From contig JAPCJP010000002.1 of the NCBI GenBank assembly GCA_027886885.1, positions 1,285-65,284 on the forward strand: 64,000 nucleotides of DNA, read 5' to 3'. Below, one piece after another: positions 1 to 8,186 of the stretch (its first letter is position 1; every line of letters starts with the position of its first letter). Both the position numbers and the translations under genes were made by a program. The notes below the pieces were generated by a model, which searched no databases, was not told the DNA's origin, and saw nothing but the letters and a program-made list of their open reading frames with translations. Source of the DNA: Nitrososphaerota archaeon. Lineage in GTDB: Archaea; Thermoproteota; Nitrososphaeria; Nitrososphaerales; Gagatemarchaeaceae.

Positions 1-217
1 CTGTACCGATCGAGGTTGACGTGGCGGTTGAGGTGACTGTACCGATCGAGGTTGAGGTTTGAGTCGTGGTTCCGATCGAAGTAACTGTGGACGTCTTACT
101 GCCGGCCGTCAGTGCGTAGATCCCAGCGATCCCTGCGATCACTATGAGGACAACTACGATTGCGGCCACGGCGGTATTCGCCATAGCTACTCGGTCGTTC
201 TTGGTTAGTTGAACCAT
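1..217 (-). CDS. N-terminus of a membrane-anchored Thr/Ser-rich secreted protein (partial)
   Basis: An open frame runs from an ATG at 217 off the left edge. The visible 72 residues have a short charged N-terminus (MVQLTKNDR), one hydrophobic segment at about residues 17-36, and then a Thr/Ser-rich tract with the repeated unit TSTSIGT. This layout matches the N-terminus of the ABC substrate-binding protein at 41.9-43.2 kb. It may therefore be an anchored solute-binding protein, and its position divergent from a PhoU-like gene makes a phosphate-binding PstS possible. That is inference, because the functional domain lies outside the window. Confidence 0.6.
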   Translation of the reverse strand, partial: MVQLTKNDRVAMANTAVAAIVVVLIVIAGIAGIYALTAGSKTSTVTSIGTTTQTSTSIGTVTSTATSTSIGT

Positions 218-318
218 GAATTTTCAATCGAACGGGCCCTTTCACGTTATAAGTGAGAATCGCAAGGGAAATATATGGTGTCCAGGAGCCATATTGGCAT
301 CTATTTTTCGTGTTGATT

Positions 319-1389
319 ATGTCCACAGACCACCAAAAGGCCGAAGTAAGGAAGATTCAATTCTCGGGGAAATCGTCGTACATGCTGGCCCTTCCGAAGA
401 AGTGGGTTCAGGAGATGGGTCTCGGCGCCGGGGATGCGGTGGGGGTCGAAAAGCAAGGAGACTCGTCGCTCATAATCACCCCGAGGGTGGGTAAGGTCTT
501 CTCAAAAGCCGACGCCGTCCTGGAGGTCTCATCCAAGAGCAAGACGGACTCCATAATCCGCAGGCTCATCTCGGTCTACCTCCTAGGCTACAGCACCATG
601 CAGGTGAGAGCGAAGGAGGGACCGCTGACCGCCACCCAGCGGGACGCTGTGAAGGAAGCGGCGAGGAGGCACCTGATAGGCACCGAGATCATCGCGGATT
701 CGCGGGAGGGAATCACCCTCCAAGTCCTGCTCAGCTATCCGGAGCTGAGCGTGAAGAACGTGCTCAAGAGGATGTTCCTCATCGCGGAATCCATGCACCG
801 TGACGCCATCAAGGCGCTCGAGAAGTTCGACAAAGACACGGCGGGCGCTGTTACCCGGTCCGACGACGAAGTCGATAGGTTCAGCCTATATGCCATCAGG
901 CAGCTCAACATGGCGGCCCAGAACGACTACATCATGAGAGAGATCGAGCTCAAGACGCGGAGAGACTGCTTGGACTATAGACTGATAGTGAAGGCAGTCG
1001 AGCGCGTCGCGGACCATGCGAACAAGATCGCCGAGGGAGTAATGAACCTCGACGGGCCGGTCGAACCCGCGCTCGTCGACAGGATCATGAAGATGAGCGA
1101 GTATGCCGTCGGGTTATTCGAGCAGGCCGGTCTCGCACTGTTCAAGGGCGATTATGAGTCTGCGGACCAGGCGGTGGAGGAGGCGAAGGAGGCAGCCCGG
1201 ATGCAGGAGGAGCTGTTGAAGATGATCGAAAAGGAGAAGGCCGGAGATAGCAGTCAGGTGCTCCCGCTCGTCGTCGAGGACATCCGCAGGACTGCGGAGT
1301 ATGCGGCCGACATCGCGGAGATAGTCATCAACATGAACACCGAGGCGATAATCAGGACGGAGGAAGGAGCCTTGGTAAGGGCGGTCTAG
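319..1389 (+). CDS. phoU: PhoU-family regulator with N-terminal AbrB/SpoVT-like domain
   Basis: Protein of 356 aa. The first ~55 residues (VRKIQFSGKSSYMLALPKKW, then GLGAGDAV and SLIITPR) form an AbrB/SpoVT swapped-hairpin DNA-binding domain. Two PhoU-type helical repeats follow, with the typical RRDCLDYRLIVKAVERVADHA segment and a second RRTAEYAADIAE segment near the C-terminus. Archaeal AbrB-PhoU fusions are predicted regulators of phosphate uptake. An in-frame upstream GTG at 253 exists, but a TATA-like AAATATAT at about 269-276 puts transcription start near 300, so the ATG at 319 is preferred. The divergent neighbour is the N-terminus of a secreted protein. Confidence 0.85.
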   Translation: MSTDHQKAEVRKIQFSGKSSYMLALPKKWVQEMGLGAGDAVGVEKQGDSSLIITPRVGKVFSKADAVLEVSSKSKTDSIIRRLISVYLLGYSTMQVRAKEGPLTATQRDAVKEAARRHLIGTEIIADSREGITLQVLLSYPELSVKNVLKRMFLIAESMHRDAIKALEKFDKDTAGAVTRSDDEVDRFSLYAIRQLNMAAQNDYIMREIELKTRRDCLDYRLIVKAVERVADHANKIAEGVMNLDGPVEPALVDRIMKMSEYAVGLFEQAGLALFKGDYESADQAVEEAKEAARMQEELLKMIEKEKAGDSSQVLPLVVEDIRRTAEYAADIAEIVINMNTEAIIRTEEGALVRAV

Positions 1390-1670
1390 GAAACGAAGCC
1401 GAGCAGTTCAGCCGATTGCTGACCCAGCGACTGCTGGGCTATCCAGGGGAGCAGGACCCGTCCGGAGCCGAAATCCGAGTCCTTGCACTCGGAGGTGCCG
1501 ACCGCCAGACCTGCGACGAAGAAAAAGTGCTTCCCGGCGCTCTTGTAGAGTATCTTCGGGTCCTCCACGTGAACGATCTCGAGGAACTCGATTCTCCCGA
1601 AGTCAGCGCTGCTTCTTGAGCTATGCACCTTGATTACGTCTTCCTCACTCAGTATTGAGGCGATTGCCAT
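1386..1670 (-). CDS. Hypothetical protein, 94 aa
   Basis: Small protein starting MAIASILSEEDVIKV. I recognise no family. It has an alternating hydrophobic pattern consistent with a small beta-rich fold (GRIEFLEIVHVEDPKILY, HFFFVAGLAVG). The ATG at 1670 is chosen over the longer frame to 1754 because a GGAG-like ribosome site (gcaggagaac) lies just upstream, with a TATA-like GCTTATAGT further up. It is convergent with phoU and overlaps its end by 4 nt. Confidence 0.5.
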   Translation of the reverse strand: MAIASILSEEDVIKVHSSRSSADFGRIEFLEIVHVEDPKILYKSAGKHFFFVAGLAVGTSECKDSDFGSGRVLLPWIAQQSLGQQSAELLGFVS

Positions 1671-1841
1671 TTCTCTTGTTCTCCTGCCACCATATTGGAT
1701 TGTTAAGACTATAAGCATTCCATACCAATTCCATATGGTAACTACGTGAATCACCCTCGACCTCGCGTACGCGTTGGGCCCCGCAGTCGCGCCATCCCAA
1801 GGACGCTATCTGGTTTATCTATCGCAGCGGGACGCCGTCGA

Positions 1842-2303
1842 ATGTTTATGGAGTCAGGCCACAACGAGCAGAGCGAGAGGAGGGAAGTCGAGGCGTTCAT
1901 CGTCTCGTTCTTTGAGGCCGGGAAAGAGAAGGACCTTACCACCCTCATGGATTTCCACTCCCCTTCTGGTTTTTCAAAGTTTGACGACAACCCGCCCTTC
2001 ACGAGACAGAACTCAGAGGACGCTTTTGTCCACGAGCAAGCGGCATTCGCAAACATCTCGGACTACCAGTATGAGCTCGCCGACCTGAAGGTCGAACTCA
2101 TCGGGGGAGTTGCAATAGCCACCTTCTACCTGACCTACAAGGGCGTATTCGTGAACGACTACTCCTTCGAGGGGTCGACCGTGGGGTCAAAATCGAGGGT
2201 GACCATGGTCTTGGCGAGGTATCGAGGCCAGTGGAGGATGGTCCATGAACACTTCAGTTCGTTCCCGGAACTCCCTCGGGGAGAACGCGCTCCCTCCCGG
2301 TGA
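1842..2303 (+). CDS. SnoaL-like / NTF2-fold protein
   Basis: Protein of 153 aa. The pattern is REVEAFIVSFFEAGKEKDLTTLMDF at the start, a central AIATFYLTYKG strand, and a closing RVTMVLARYRGQWRMVHEHFS. This is typical of SnoaL_3/DUF4440-type cone-shaped NTF2-like domains, which bind small hydrophobic ligands or have unknown roles. The ATG at 1842 follows a TATA-like TGGTTTATCTAT (about 1811-1823), which suggests a nearly leaderless message. No specific substrate can be deduced. Confidence 0.7.
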   Translation: MFMESGHNEQSERREVEAFIVSFFEAGKEKDLTTLMDFHSPSGFSKFDDNPPFTRQNSEDAFVHEQAAFANISDYQYELADLKVELIGGVAIATFYLTYKGVFVNDYSFEGSTVGSKSRVTMVLARYRGQWRMVHEHFSSFPELPRGERAPSR

Positions 2304-2312
2304 GGGAGAAAA

Positions 2313-3887
2313 TCACCCTATACTCTTGCGAAGCCTAGCAGCTTCTATGAACGCGTTCCTAGCATCGGCATCGTCCTTCTCGATATAGGAGATCAGGAAA
2401 TTGCTGGTGAAGTTCTCATGCTTCTTGCTGGTGTTGTCCCGGGGACCGAGCTTCACCGATAACGCCTCCTCCGCAGCAGAGAGGTCCGAGACCAACTTGC
2501 CGAGCGCTTCCCGGAAGCGCTCGCTCTCTATGCCGGCCACCTTGGCGACCTTTTGGTGCATCTCCATCATCATGTTCGCCGTCTGCCAGGAGACGAGGTA
2601 CCCCACCGCTGCAAAGTCCTTCTTGACGTTGACGTAGGCGTGAGCGAAAGCATCCCACTCTTTCTCGCTTAGCTCCGTCAGGGCACTGGCTCCGATGAAC
2701 TCCGGTGGTATGCCCACAGAATAGAAGCTGGCGGCGAACGGAATCGCCCGCGGCATCGCCTTGCCCTTGACGCTCCTGCTGTAGCCGAATAGTCCGATGT
2801 GGAGCTTTCTCGCCCGTCTGCGGGGGACGAACTGGGCGACGCTATTGATGAAGGGCGCGAGCGCCTCGACCCGTGACTGATAGGCGGCGATCAGCTTGTA
2901 CATGGCCGTCCTCAGGTGCTTCTCCTCTTCCGCGCCTATGGTCTTGGGGACCCCGTTGGGGAGTTTCGAGTTGAGGCTCGAGATGGCGTCCTTCACAGAC
3001 TGGATGGGGTAGTCGTAGCGGAAGGCCGACTGGACGGTGACCGTGCTCAGCCCCTTGTACTCTGAGAGAAAGTCGTCCACGTTGTCCGGGGAGAGATGCC
3101 CCCTGAACGGGAGGGAACCCACACCTATCATGGGGTGCATCTGAACGCCTGTCTCCTTCTCGACGGAATGAAGCTTGGAGAGCGCTATCTTCGACAGGAG
3201 CACAGCGGGAATCACGCCGTAGTTCAGGGCTGGGTCCGACCGGGCGATGAATACTCGGAGCTGCTTGACCTTCGCAGTCTGGATGTATTCCTTGACGAGC
3301 CTATCGACCAGAAGGAGGTGCTCCATATCTTCCACGAGGGGGATGGCCTCGATTTCCTTTGGTCGGACGTCGCCGACCCAGTCCTTTACTGTGAACGACC
3401 CGGAGAGCTTCAGGCTCTCTACCCCGGCTATCGCCTTGCGGTAGTACTCGCTGAGCCAGACCAACTCCTTGCCGCTCGTGGTGAAGGGAAGGATTACCTC
3501 GAAGACGGGGACGGCTTTCCGCTTCAAGAAGGCGGAAGCTACGTCGGAGCTGAGAGGGATGGTCTGCAGGGTATCCGTGACTATCTTCTTCTCCGCGACC
3601 TCGACCTGGGGGTTTGGCACCCTGTATGTGAGGAAGATCTGTTCGCCGATTACGTGCTCTTGGAAGTACTCAGGGAAATTGCTGAAGAGCTTACGGACGA
3701 CGTGGGTGTCCACGTCCTTTCCCTCAGAGTCCCACATGACCTCGTCGCATCCCAGCTCCTTGTAGGCCAGGAAAGCCTCCTTGAGCTCTGCCTCACCCTC
3801 GATGACATCGCTATCGGCCCACGCGGGCCTCCGAGCGTTGTCCGGGTGCTGCGTGGACATCGTCCTAGGGATTCTTCTCTCGCTCAA
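2313..3887 (-). CDS. ppcA: Archaeal-type phosphoenolpyruvate carboxylase
   Basis: Protein of 524 aa, the usual length for the compact archaeal PEPC family. It catalyses PEP + bicarbonate to oxaloacetate, feeding the TCA cycle. The family N-terminus RIPRTMSTQHPDN is present, with internal blocks GCDEVMWDSEGKDVDTHVV, RVFIARSDPALNYG, GVGSLPFRGHLSPDN and SAFRYDYP, and the C-terminal RDNTSKKHENFTSNFLISY. Start may be M1 (3887) or M10. Citrate synthase lies about 3 kb away on the same strand and would use its product. Confidence 0.95.
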   Translation of the reverse strand: MSERRIPRTMSTQHPDNARRPAWADSDVIEGEAELKEAFLAYKELGCDEVMWDSEGKDVDTHVVRKLFSNFPEYFQEHVIGEQIFLTYRVPNPQVEVAEKKIVTDTLQTIPLSSDVASAFLKRKAVPVFEVILPFTTSGKELVWLSEYYRKAIAGVESLKLSGSFTVKDWVGDVRPKEIEAIPLVEDMEHLLLVDRLVKEYIQTAKVKQLRVFIARSDPALNYGVIPAVLLSKIALSKLHSVEKETGVQMHPMIGVGSLPFRGHLSPDNVDDFLSEYKGLSTVTVQSAFRYDYPIQSVKDAISSLNSKLPNGVPKTIGAEEEKHLRTAMYKLIAAYQSRVEALAPFINSVAQFVPRRRARKLHIGLFGYSRSVKGKAMPRAIPFAASFYSVGIPPEFIGASALTELSEKEWDAFAHAYVNVKKDFAAVGYLVSWQTANMMMEMHQKVAKVAGIESERFREALGKLVSDLSAAEEALSVKLGPRDNTSKKHENFTSNFLISYIEKDDADARNAFIEAARLRKSIG

Positions 3888-3963
3888 GTCCTAGCGCGAC
3901 ACCACGAGTCCTTCAACAGCTAGATTAAGGACGCGGTAGCTTGAGGGTGCGGTTTGCAGTACC

Positions 3964-4362
3964 CTACGGCCCGTATATGTCGTCAGGGGGACGGCCGCGG
4001 ACCCCATTAGAATGCCTGTATTGCGGCGGGACGAAGTCTCCTCCAAGCATCTCGTCCTCAAAAAGGATGCATTGACAATGGTGGCAGATGAACGCTTTCC
4101 CCGTTGGGTCCCGACCCTCAAGTCGGGCGAGGCGAGAAACATCCTCACGGCTTAACCTCTGAGTAAAGTGCCAGCAGCCCTTGCAGAGTTTGGCTCGGGG
4201 CTCGTCGCGTTGATGCTCTCCGACGAGCAGGGTTGCAAGAGCGGGGAAGGTTGAGAGAAGCAGCCAAAGGTCGTGGACCCCACCAGAAAGCCCCGTAGGA
4301 AGGGACGAAGGCGCATGGAAGTGTTGCAGAAGGACCACGTGGTAACCGTAGGAGCCATCCAA
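3964..4362 (-). CDS. Possible zinc-binding hypothetical protein
   Basis: The C-terminal half contains two cysteine clusters: CKGC near residue 60 and CHHCQC about 33 residues later. Between them is a charged helix-like stretch (RLSREDVSRLARLEGRDPTG). This is the arrangement of a small zinc ribbon. The first ~45 residues look non-coding and the true start is probably internal, without an obvious ATG. I recognise no family. Confidence 0.4.
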   Translation of the reverse strand: MDGSYGYHVVLLQHFHAPSSLPTGLSGGVHDLWLLLSTFPALATLLVGEHQRDEPRAKLCKGCWHFTQRLSREDVSRLARLEGRDPTGKAFICHHCQCILFEDEMLGGDFVPPQYRHSNGVRGRPPDDIYGP

Positions 4363-4540
4363 CTGCCATCATCCGCCTGGGCGAATCCTTCGTGGACGAC
4401 AGAAGTTCGATTGGTTAAGCACCTGGCTCGCGACCGGTCCTCGCATGAAGAAGGTGCATACGTGCTTATGAATGTATCAGAACCGCGAAGCCTAATTTTT
4501 TGTGGCGCCTTCGATTACCTGCATGTGATTTTGAGATATG

Positions 4541-4650
4541 TGGGCCCGGAGCGATTTGAACGCTCGACCGACCGGTGTCTCTTCCGGAGGAGTATGAGCC
4601 GGTCGCTCTGACCGAAATTCCCGCAACGTCTCGCTCTGAGCTACGGGCCC
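4541..4650 (-). tRNA. tRNA-Met(CAT) with two introns
   Basis: Read on the minus strand, acceptor GGGCCCG (4650-4644) pairs with CGGGCCC, and discriminator A lies at 4541. The T-arm is GAGCG-TTCAAAT-CGCTC. Anticodon stem ACCGG/CCGGT encloses loop CTCATA-A with anticodon CAT at 4594-4596. The canonical 37/38 site holds a 16-nt intron (4577-4592). The D-stem GCTC/GAGC encloses 29 nt instead of about 10. Removing about 19 nt restores a normal loop ending in CGGTCA, so a second, non-canonical D-loop intron is inferred. The CAT anticodon could also belong to tRNA-Ile2. CCA is not encoded. Confidence 0.88.
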
Positions 4651-4787
4651 GACTCTAGGCCAACCCCCGGGCGGCGTTATAAAGTGAATCGGGCACTGGA
4701 GGGTCGAGACGCGAAAAACTATCGGGGGCCATCCCCGACTGGGCCTAACCCGAAACGATATATCCCAACTTGTGCAATCCTTAGGCA

Positions 4788-5087
4788 GTGAGCAGCAAGG
4801 ATCCAGAAGAGGGATTCGACGACATTCTGGCCGAGCTCGACAAAGAGGAAGCCAGGATTCGTGTACGGATGGAGATGAGGCGTTTCGGCAAGCCGACCAC
4901 GGTGATCGAAGGGCTCAAGATGAGCGAGAAGGATTTGCAGGAGCTGGGTACGAAGATGAAGAAGATATTGGCGACGGGGGGGACGGTTAAAGACGGCATC
5001 ATAATACTACAGGGAGACCACAGGGAGCGCGCCGTTGAAATCCTGGTGAAGCAGGGCTTCTCGGAAAGCGCCATCGAAGTAATCTGA
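4788..5087 (+). CDS. Translation initiation factor aIF1 (SUI1 family)
   Basis: Protein of 99 aa starting at GTG 4788. The N-terminal part is acidic and helical. The SUI1 core follows, with RFGKPTTVIEGL, the GTKMKKILATGGTVKDG block and the terminal IILQGDHRERAVEILVKQGF. eIF1/aIF1 binds the small ribosomal subunit and enforces start-codon fidelity. A TATA-like CGATATATCCC lies at about 4755-4766, about 25 nt before the start, consistent with a leaderless message. Confidence 0.93.
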   Translation: MSSKDPEEGFDDILAELDKEEARIRVRMEMRRFGKPTTVIEGLKMSEKDLQELGTKMKKILATGGTVKDGIIILQGDHRERAVEILVKQGFSESAIEVI

Positions 5088-5139
5088 GCCCAGGGTCAGC
5101 AACACTTAACTGTGGAAACGGGGCGCGGCGTCTCGCGCC

Positions 5140-6009
5140 TTGACAGGGATCTACGAGTATCTTCTCGTGATGTTCCTCATTTCCATCTTCGCGGGCGTCA
5201 TCGGGGCCCTCGTTGGGGTGGGCGGCGGTATCCTTGTGGTCCCGGCCATGACCATAATCTTCGGCGTCCCCATCCAGTATGCGGCGGGCGCGAGCATCGT
5301 CTCGGTCATCGCCACCTCCAGCGGGGCGGCCACCGCCTACGTCAAGGACAGGATCACCAACCTGAGGATAGGAATGTTCCTTGAGATCGGCTCTGCTACC
5401 GGTGCGATCGTGGGAGCCGTCTCGACATTCTTTCTTGTGAGGAGCGGTTTTTCCTGGTTGATCTTCCTGACGTTCGGGCTCATCCTGTTCTTCTCGGCCT
5501 ACACCACCGCAGAAAGAATCCGTCAGGAGAGGAGGGGAGACCCGGAGCGTATCAACAGGACCCCGAACAGCATCGCCACCAAGCTCAAGCTCAGCGGAGA
5601 GTATGAGGACAGGGTCCTGAAGACCAAGGTGTCGTACATCGCGGACTCCGTGCCCGGCGCGTTCGCCGTGATGGCGCTCGCTGGTCTGATGGCAGGGCTC
5701 CTAGGCGTGGGTGGCGGCGTGCTCAAGGTCGTGGGTATGGACAATTTCATGAAGCTGCCGTTCAAGGTATCGACCACCACCAGCAACTTCATGATCGGCG
5801 TGACGGCGGCCGCTAGTACGGCGATCTTCTACGTGGGCGGATACATCAATCCGATTCTCGCTGCCCCGGTGGCACTCGGCGTCCTCCTGGGTTCCTATGT
5901 GGGCTCGAAGGTCCTGGTAAGGTCCAAGCCCATCTCCCTCCGCTGGATATTCGTGGTGGCCCTCGTAGTCATCGGGGCCGAGATGATCTATCAGGGGTTT
6001 GTCCAGTGA
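5140..6009 (+). CDS. TauE/SafE family membrane anion exporter
   Basis: Protein of 289 aa with about eight hydrophobic segments in two halves. Each half carries the family's glycine motif (GALVGVGGGILVVPA near residue 26 and AGLLGVGGGVLKV near residue 188). TauE/SafE proteins export or import sulfite, sulfoacetate and related anions. The start is TTG at 5140. The next gene, a DUF1634 membrane protein, overlaps its stop by 4 nt, a common pairing for this family. Substrate is unknown. Confidence 0.88.
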   Translation: MTGIYEYLLVMFLISIFAGVIGALVGVGGGILVVPAMTIIFGVPIQYAAGASIVSVIATSSGAATAYVKDRITNLRIGMFLEIGSATGAIVGAVSTFFLVRSGFSWLIFLTFGLILFFSAYTTAERIRQERRGDPERINRTPNSIATKLKLSGEYEDRVLKTKVSYIADSVPGAFAVMALAGLMAGLLGVGGGVLKVVGMDNFMKLPFKVSTTTSNFMIGVTAAASTAIFYVGGYINPILAAPVALGVLLGSYVGSKVLVRSKPISLRWIFVVALVVIGAEMIYQGFVQ

Positions 6010-6413
6010 AGAGTGAGACCCCGCGCTACGACCTAAATGTCATAGTCAGCCTGGTCCTGAAATACGGTGTCCTAACGAGCGCAGTCCTGCTCGTAGCGGG
6101 ACTTTCGCTCTTCCTCGCCGAAAGACCCGCTGGTCTGCCCGCGTCGATCTCCCAGCTCATATCCACTAACTATGGCCGACCTACCCTCGACCTGGGGCAG
6201 ATCTTCTCGGGCGCGGTCCACGGTCAGCCGATCTTTGTAATCCAACTTGGGCTGGTGGTGCTTCTCGCCACGCCCATCGCCAGGGTTCTCGCATCGGTGC
6301 TAATCTTTGCGGTCGAGAGGGACAAGATCTATGTGGCCATTACCCTGGTGGTGCTTGCGATCCTGCTTCTAAGCTTGTTCGTCGTTGGCCCAGCCGAATC
6401 AAGTGCGGGCTAA
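6006..6413 (+). CDS. DUF1634 membrane protein
   Basis: Protein of 135 aa with three hydrophobic segments at about residues 17-36, 76-98 and 103-127. Family landmarks include the opening VSLVLKYGVLTSAVLLVAG and the QLGLVVLLATPIARV segment. DUF1634 proteins are usually encoded immediately after TauE/SafE transporters, as here (ATGA-type overlap), so it is probably an accessory subunit of that exporter. The biochemical role is not established. Confidence 0.85.
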   Translation: MKSETPRYDLNVIVSLVLKYGVLTSAVLLVAGLSLFLAERPAGLPASISQLISTNYGRPTLDLGQIFSGAVHGQPIFVIQLGLVVLLATPIARVLASVLIFAVERDKIYVAITLVVLAILLLSLFVVGPAESSAG

Positions 6414-6439
6414 GTGCTGGTCTCTGCGATGGAAGCCGA

Positions 6440-6898
6440 CTAGCGGACTACCAAGACGGAGCACGGCGCGCGGGAAGCAACCCCGCTCGAGACGCTGCCG
6501 AGCACGAGCTTCTTCAGGCCTCCCAATCCTCTGGTCCCCATGACGATGAGGTCAACCTTCTCTTTGGTCGCGAAGTCGACGATGGTATCTACGATGGAGC
6601 CGGCCGCCTCGATGACCTCGCCGCGGGCGCTGACCCCCGCTGCCTGGGAAAGTTTCAGTGCATTGTCGACCGCGCTCTTGGCGTCGGCGATGCCTTTGTC
6701 GTAGTACACGCTGAGATCGGTCGGCGAACCGCCTGTTCCTACCGGCATGAAGCTTGGCGGGGACACCACGCTAAGGTTAATCACTGTTGAACCGTATTTC
6801 TGGGCCAGGTCCAGGGCAGTCTTGACTGCGTGAGTGGAGGGCTCCGACCCATCCACGAGCGCAAGTATGGTCGCTATCTGTTGTTTCGTCGGAGCCAT
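6440..6898 (-). CDS. Universal stress protein (UspA family)
   Basis: Single Usp domain starting near MAPTKQQIATILALVDGSEPS. The nucleotide-binding signature GTRGLGGLKKLVLGSVSS and the terminal APCSVLVVR are present, which points to the ATP-binding subclass. Such proteins act as cytosolic stress or energy sensors. An in-frame start at 6913 is possible, adding five residues. It is convergent with the TauE/DUF1634 pair, with a 26-nt gap. Confidence 0.9.
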   Translation of the reverse strand: MAPTKQQIATILALVDGSEPSTHAVKTALDLAQKYGSTVINLSVVSPPSFMPVGTGGSPTDLSVYYDKGIADAKSAVDNALKLSQAAGVSARGEVIEAAGSIVDTIVDFATKEKVDLIVMGTRGLGGLKKLVLGSVSSGVASRAPCSVLVVR

Positions 6899-6977
6899 GG
6901 GCGGTTCCATCAATTTTCTTGTCGACCCGGCAGATTTCCCGGGAATATTTAAGCGAGGAGATGGTGCGGCGTTCGGA

Positions 6978-8093
6978 TTATTCCGTGATCTTCCCGGCGC
7001 GGAGGGTCAGGGGGACGTACCGTTCGTCCGTGGGACCCGTGTACTGTGCGATCGGTCGCATTATCCTGTTGTCAGAGTATTGCTCGATGATGTGCGCGAG
7101 CCACCCGGGAGACCTTGCTACTGCGAAGACGGGGGTGAAGAGCTCGGTCGGCATCCCCAGGTGATGCAGAACGAACCCAGAGTAAAAGTCCACGTTTGGG
7201 TACAATCCCTTCTCCTTGAACATGAATTCCTGCACCTTCTCCAGCACGGCTAACTCGCGAAGCTCTGAGTCGGTTGTGGCGATCTGTTCGGCGCACTTGC
7301 GCATTATCTTCGCCCGCGGGTCGTCGGTCTTGTAGACCCTGTGCCCGAAACCCATTATCTTCTCCTTCTTCGCGAGCCTCGCGCGGATGTAACCCTCGAC
7401 GTTTTCTGGTGAGTGGATCTCCGCGACCATCTCTACGACCCTCTCGTTGGCCCCTCCGTGAAGAGGTCCCTTGAGCGCGGCCACGGCTGCGGTCACGCTC
7501 GAGTAGGCATCCGAAAGAGTCGACGCGACGACCCTCGCGGTGAAGGTGGAGGCGTTGAACTCGTGGTCGGCATGGAGGACGAATACGATGTTCATCAGCC
7601 GTTCCGCCGTTTCGTCGGGGACCTTGCCGTTCATCATGTAGAGGAAGTTCGAGGCGTGGCTAAGGTCAGTCCTTGGGGCAATGGGTGTCTGCCCCCGGCT
7701 GTGCGCGTGCAGGTAGGCGACCACGGTTGCAATCTTCGAACAAATCGATGCGGCCTTTTCGTTTAGGGGCAGCACCGGATAATCGTATATCCCAAGAGCG
7801 GCGATCGCCATCTCGAGGACGTCCATGGCATCGCTGTTGGTGTCAAGGGAGGCGAGCATGGATTTCACCCCTACCGGTAGTGTCCTCTTGGATGAGAGGT
7901 CCGCCGCAAAAGCGGAGAGCTCTGCAGGCTTTGGAAGATGCTCGTGGAGCAGGAGATAGGCGACCTCTTCGTAGTTGGAGAGTTCTGCCAGTTCGTTGAT
8001 GTCATAGCCGCGGTATAGGAGGCGCCCTCGGACGCCATCGATGAAGGTGATGGCGCTCGTGCTCGCTACGACGTCCTCCAACCCCTTTGACAT
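6978..8093 (-). CDS. gltA: Citrate synthase
   Basis: Protein of 371 aa, the normal archaeal length. It condenses oxaloacetate with acetyl-CoA. The start MSKGLEDVVASTSAITFIDG at 8093 is chosen although the frame stays open to 8576, where it would overlap the divergent gene. Catalytic blocks are present: HEFNASTFTARV (first His region), GFGHRVYKTDDPRAK (second His) and YPNVDFYSG (Asp). The opening GVRGRLLYRGYDI is also typical. Confidence 0.95.
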   Translation of the reverse strand: MSKGLEDVVASTSAITFIDGVRGRLLYRGYDINELAELSNYEEVAYLLLHEHLPKPAELSAFAADLSSKRTLPVGVKSMLASLDTNSDAMDVLEMAIAALGIYDYPVLPLNEKAASICSKIATVVAYLHAHSRGQTPIAPRTDLSHASNFLYMMNGKVPDETAERLMNIVFVLHADHEFNASTFTARVVASTLSDAYSSVTAAVAALKGPLHGGANERVVEMVAEIHSPENVEGYIRARLAKKEKIMGFGHRVYKTDDPRAKIMRKCAEQIATTDSELRELAVLEKVQEFMFKEKGLYPNVDFYSGFVLHHLGMPTELFTPVFAVARSPGWLAHIIEQYSDNRIMRPIAQYTGPTDERYVPLTLRAGKITE

Positions 8094-8186
8094 CGGCAGT
8101 AAGCGAATTTGGCCCGAATTTATCCCTTTTATCTGCCCAGCTGAAGAGAAAGGATTTAGAGGCACGCGGAACCGTCGCGGGAGAGT

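Noticed and set aside
4273-4611. Plus-strand open frame of 112 codons
   Set aside because: It runs into the tRNA-Met gene and its protein has no plausible features.
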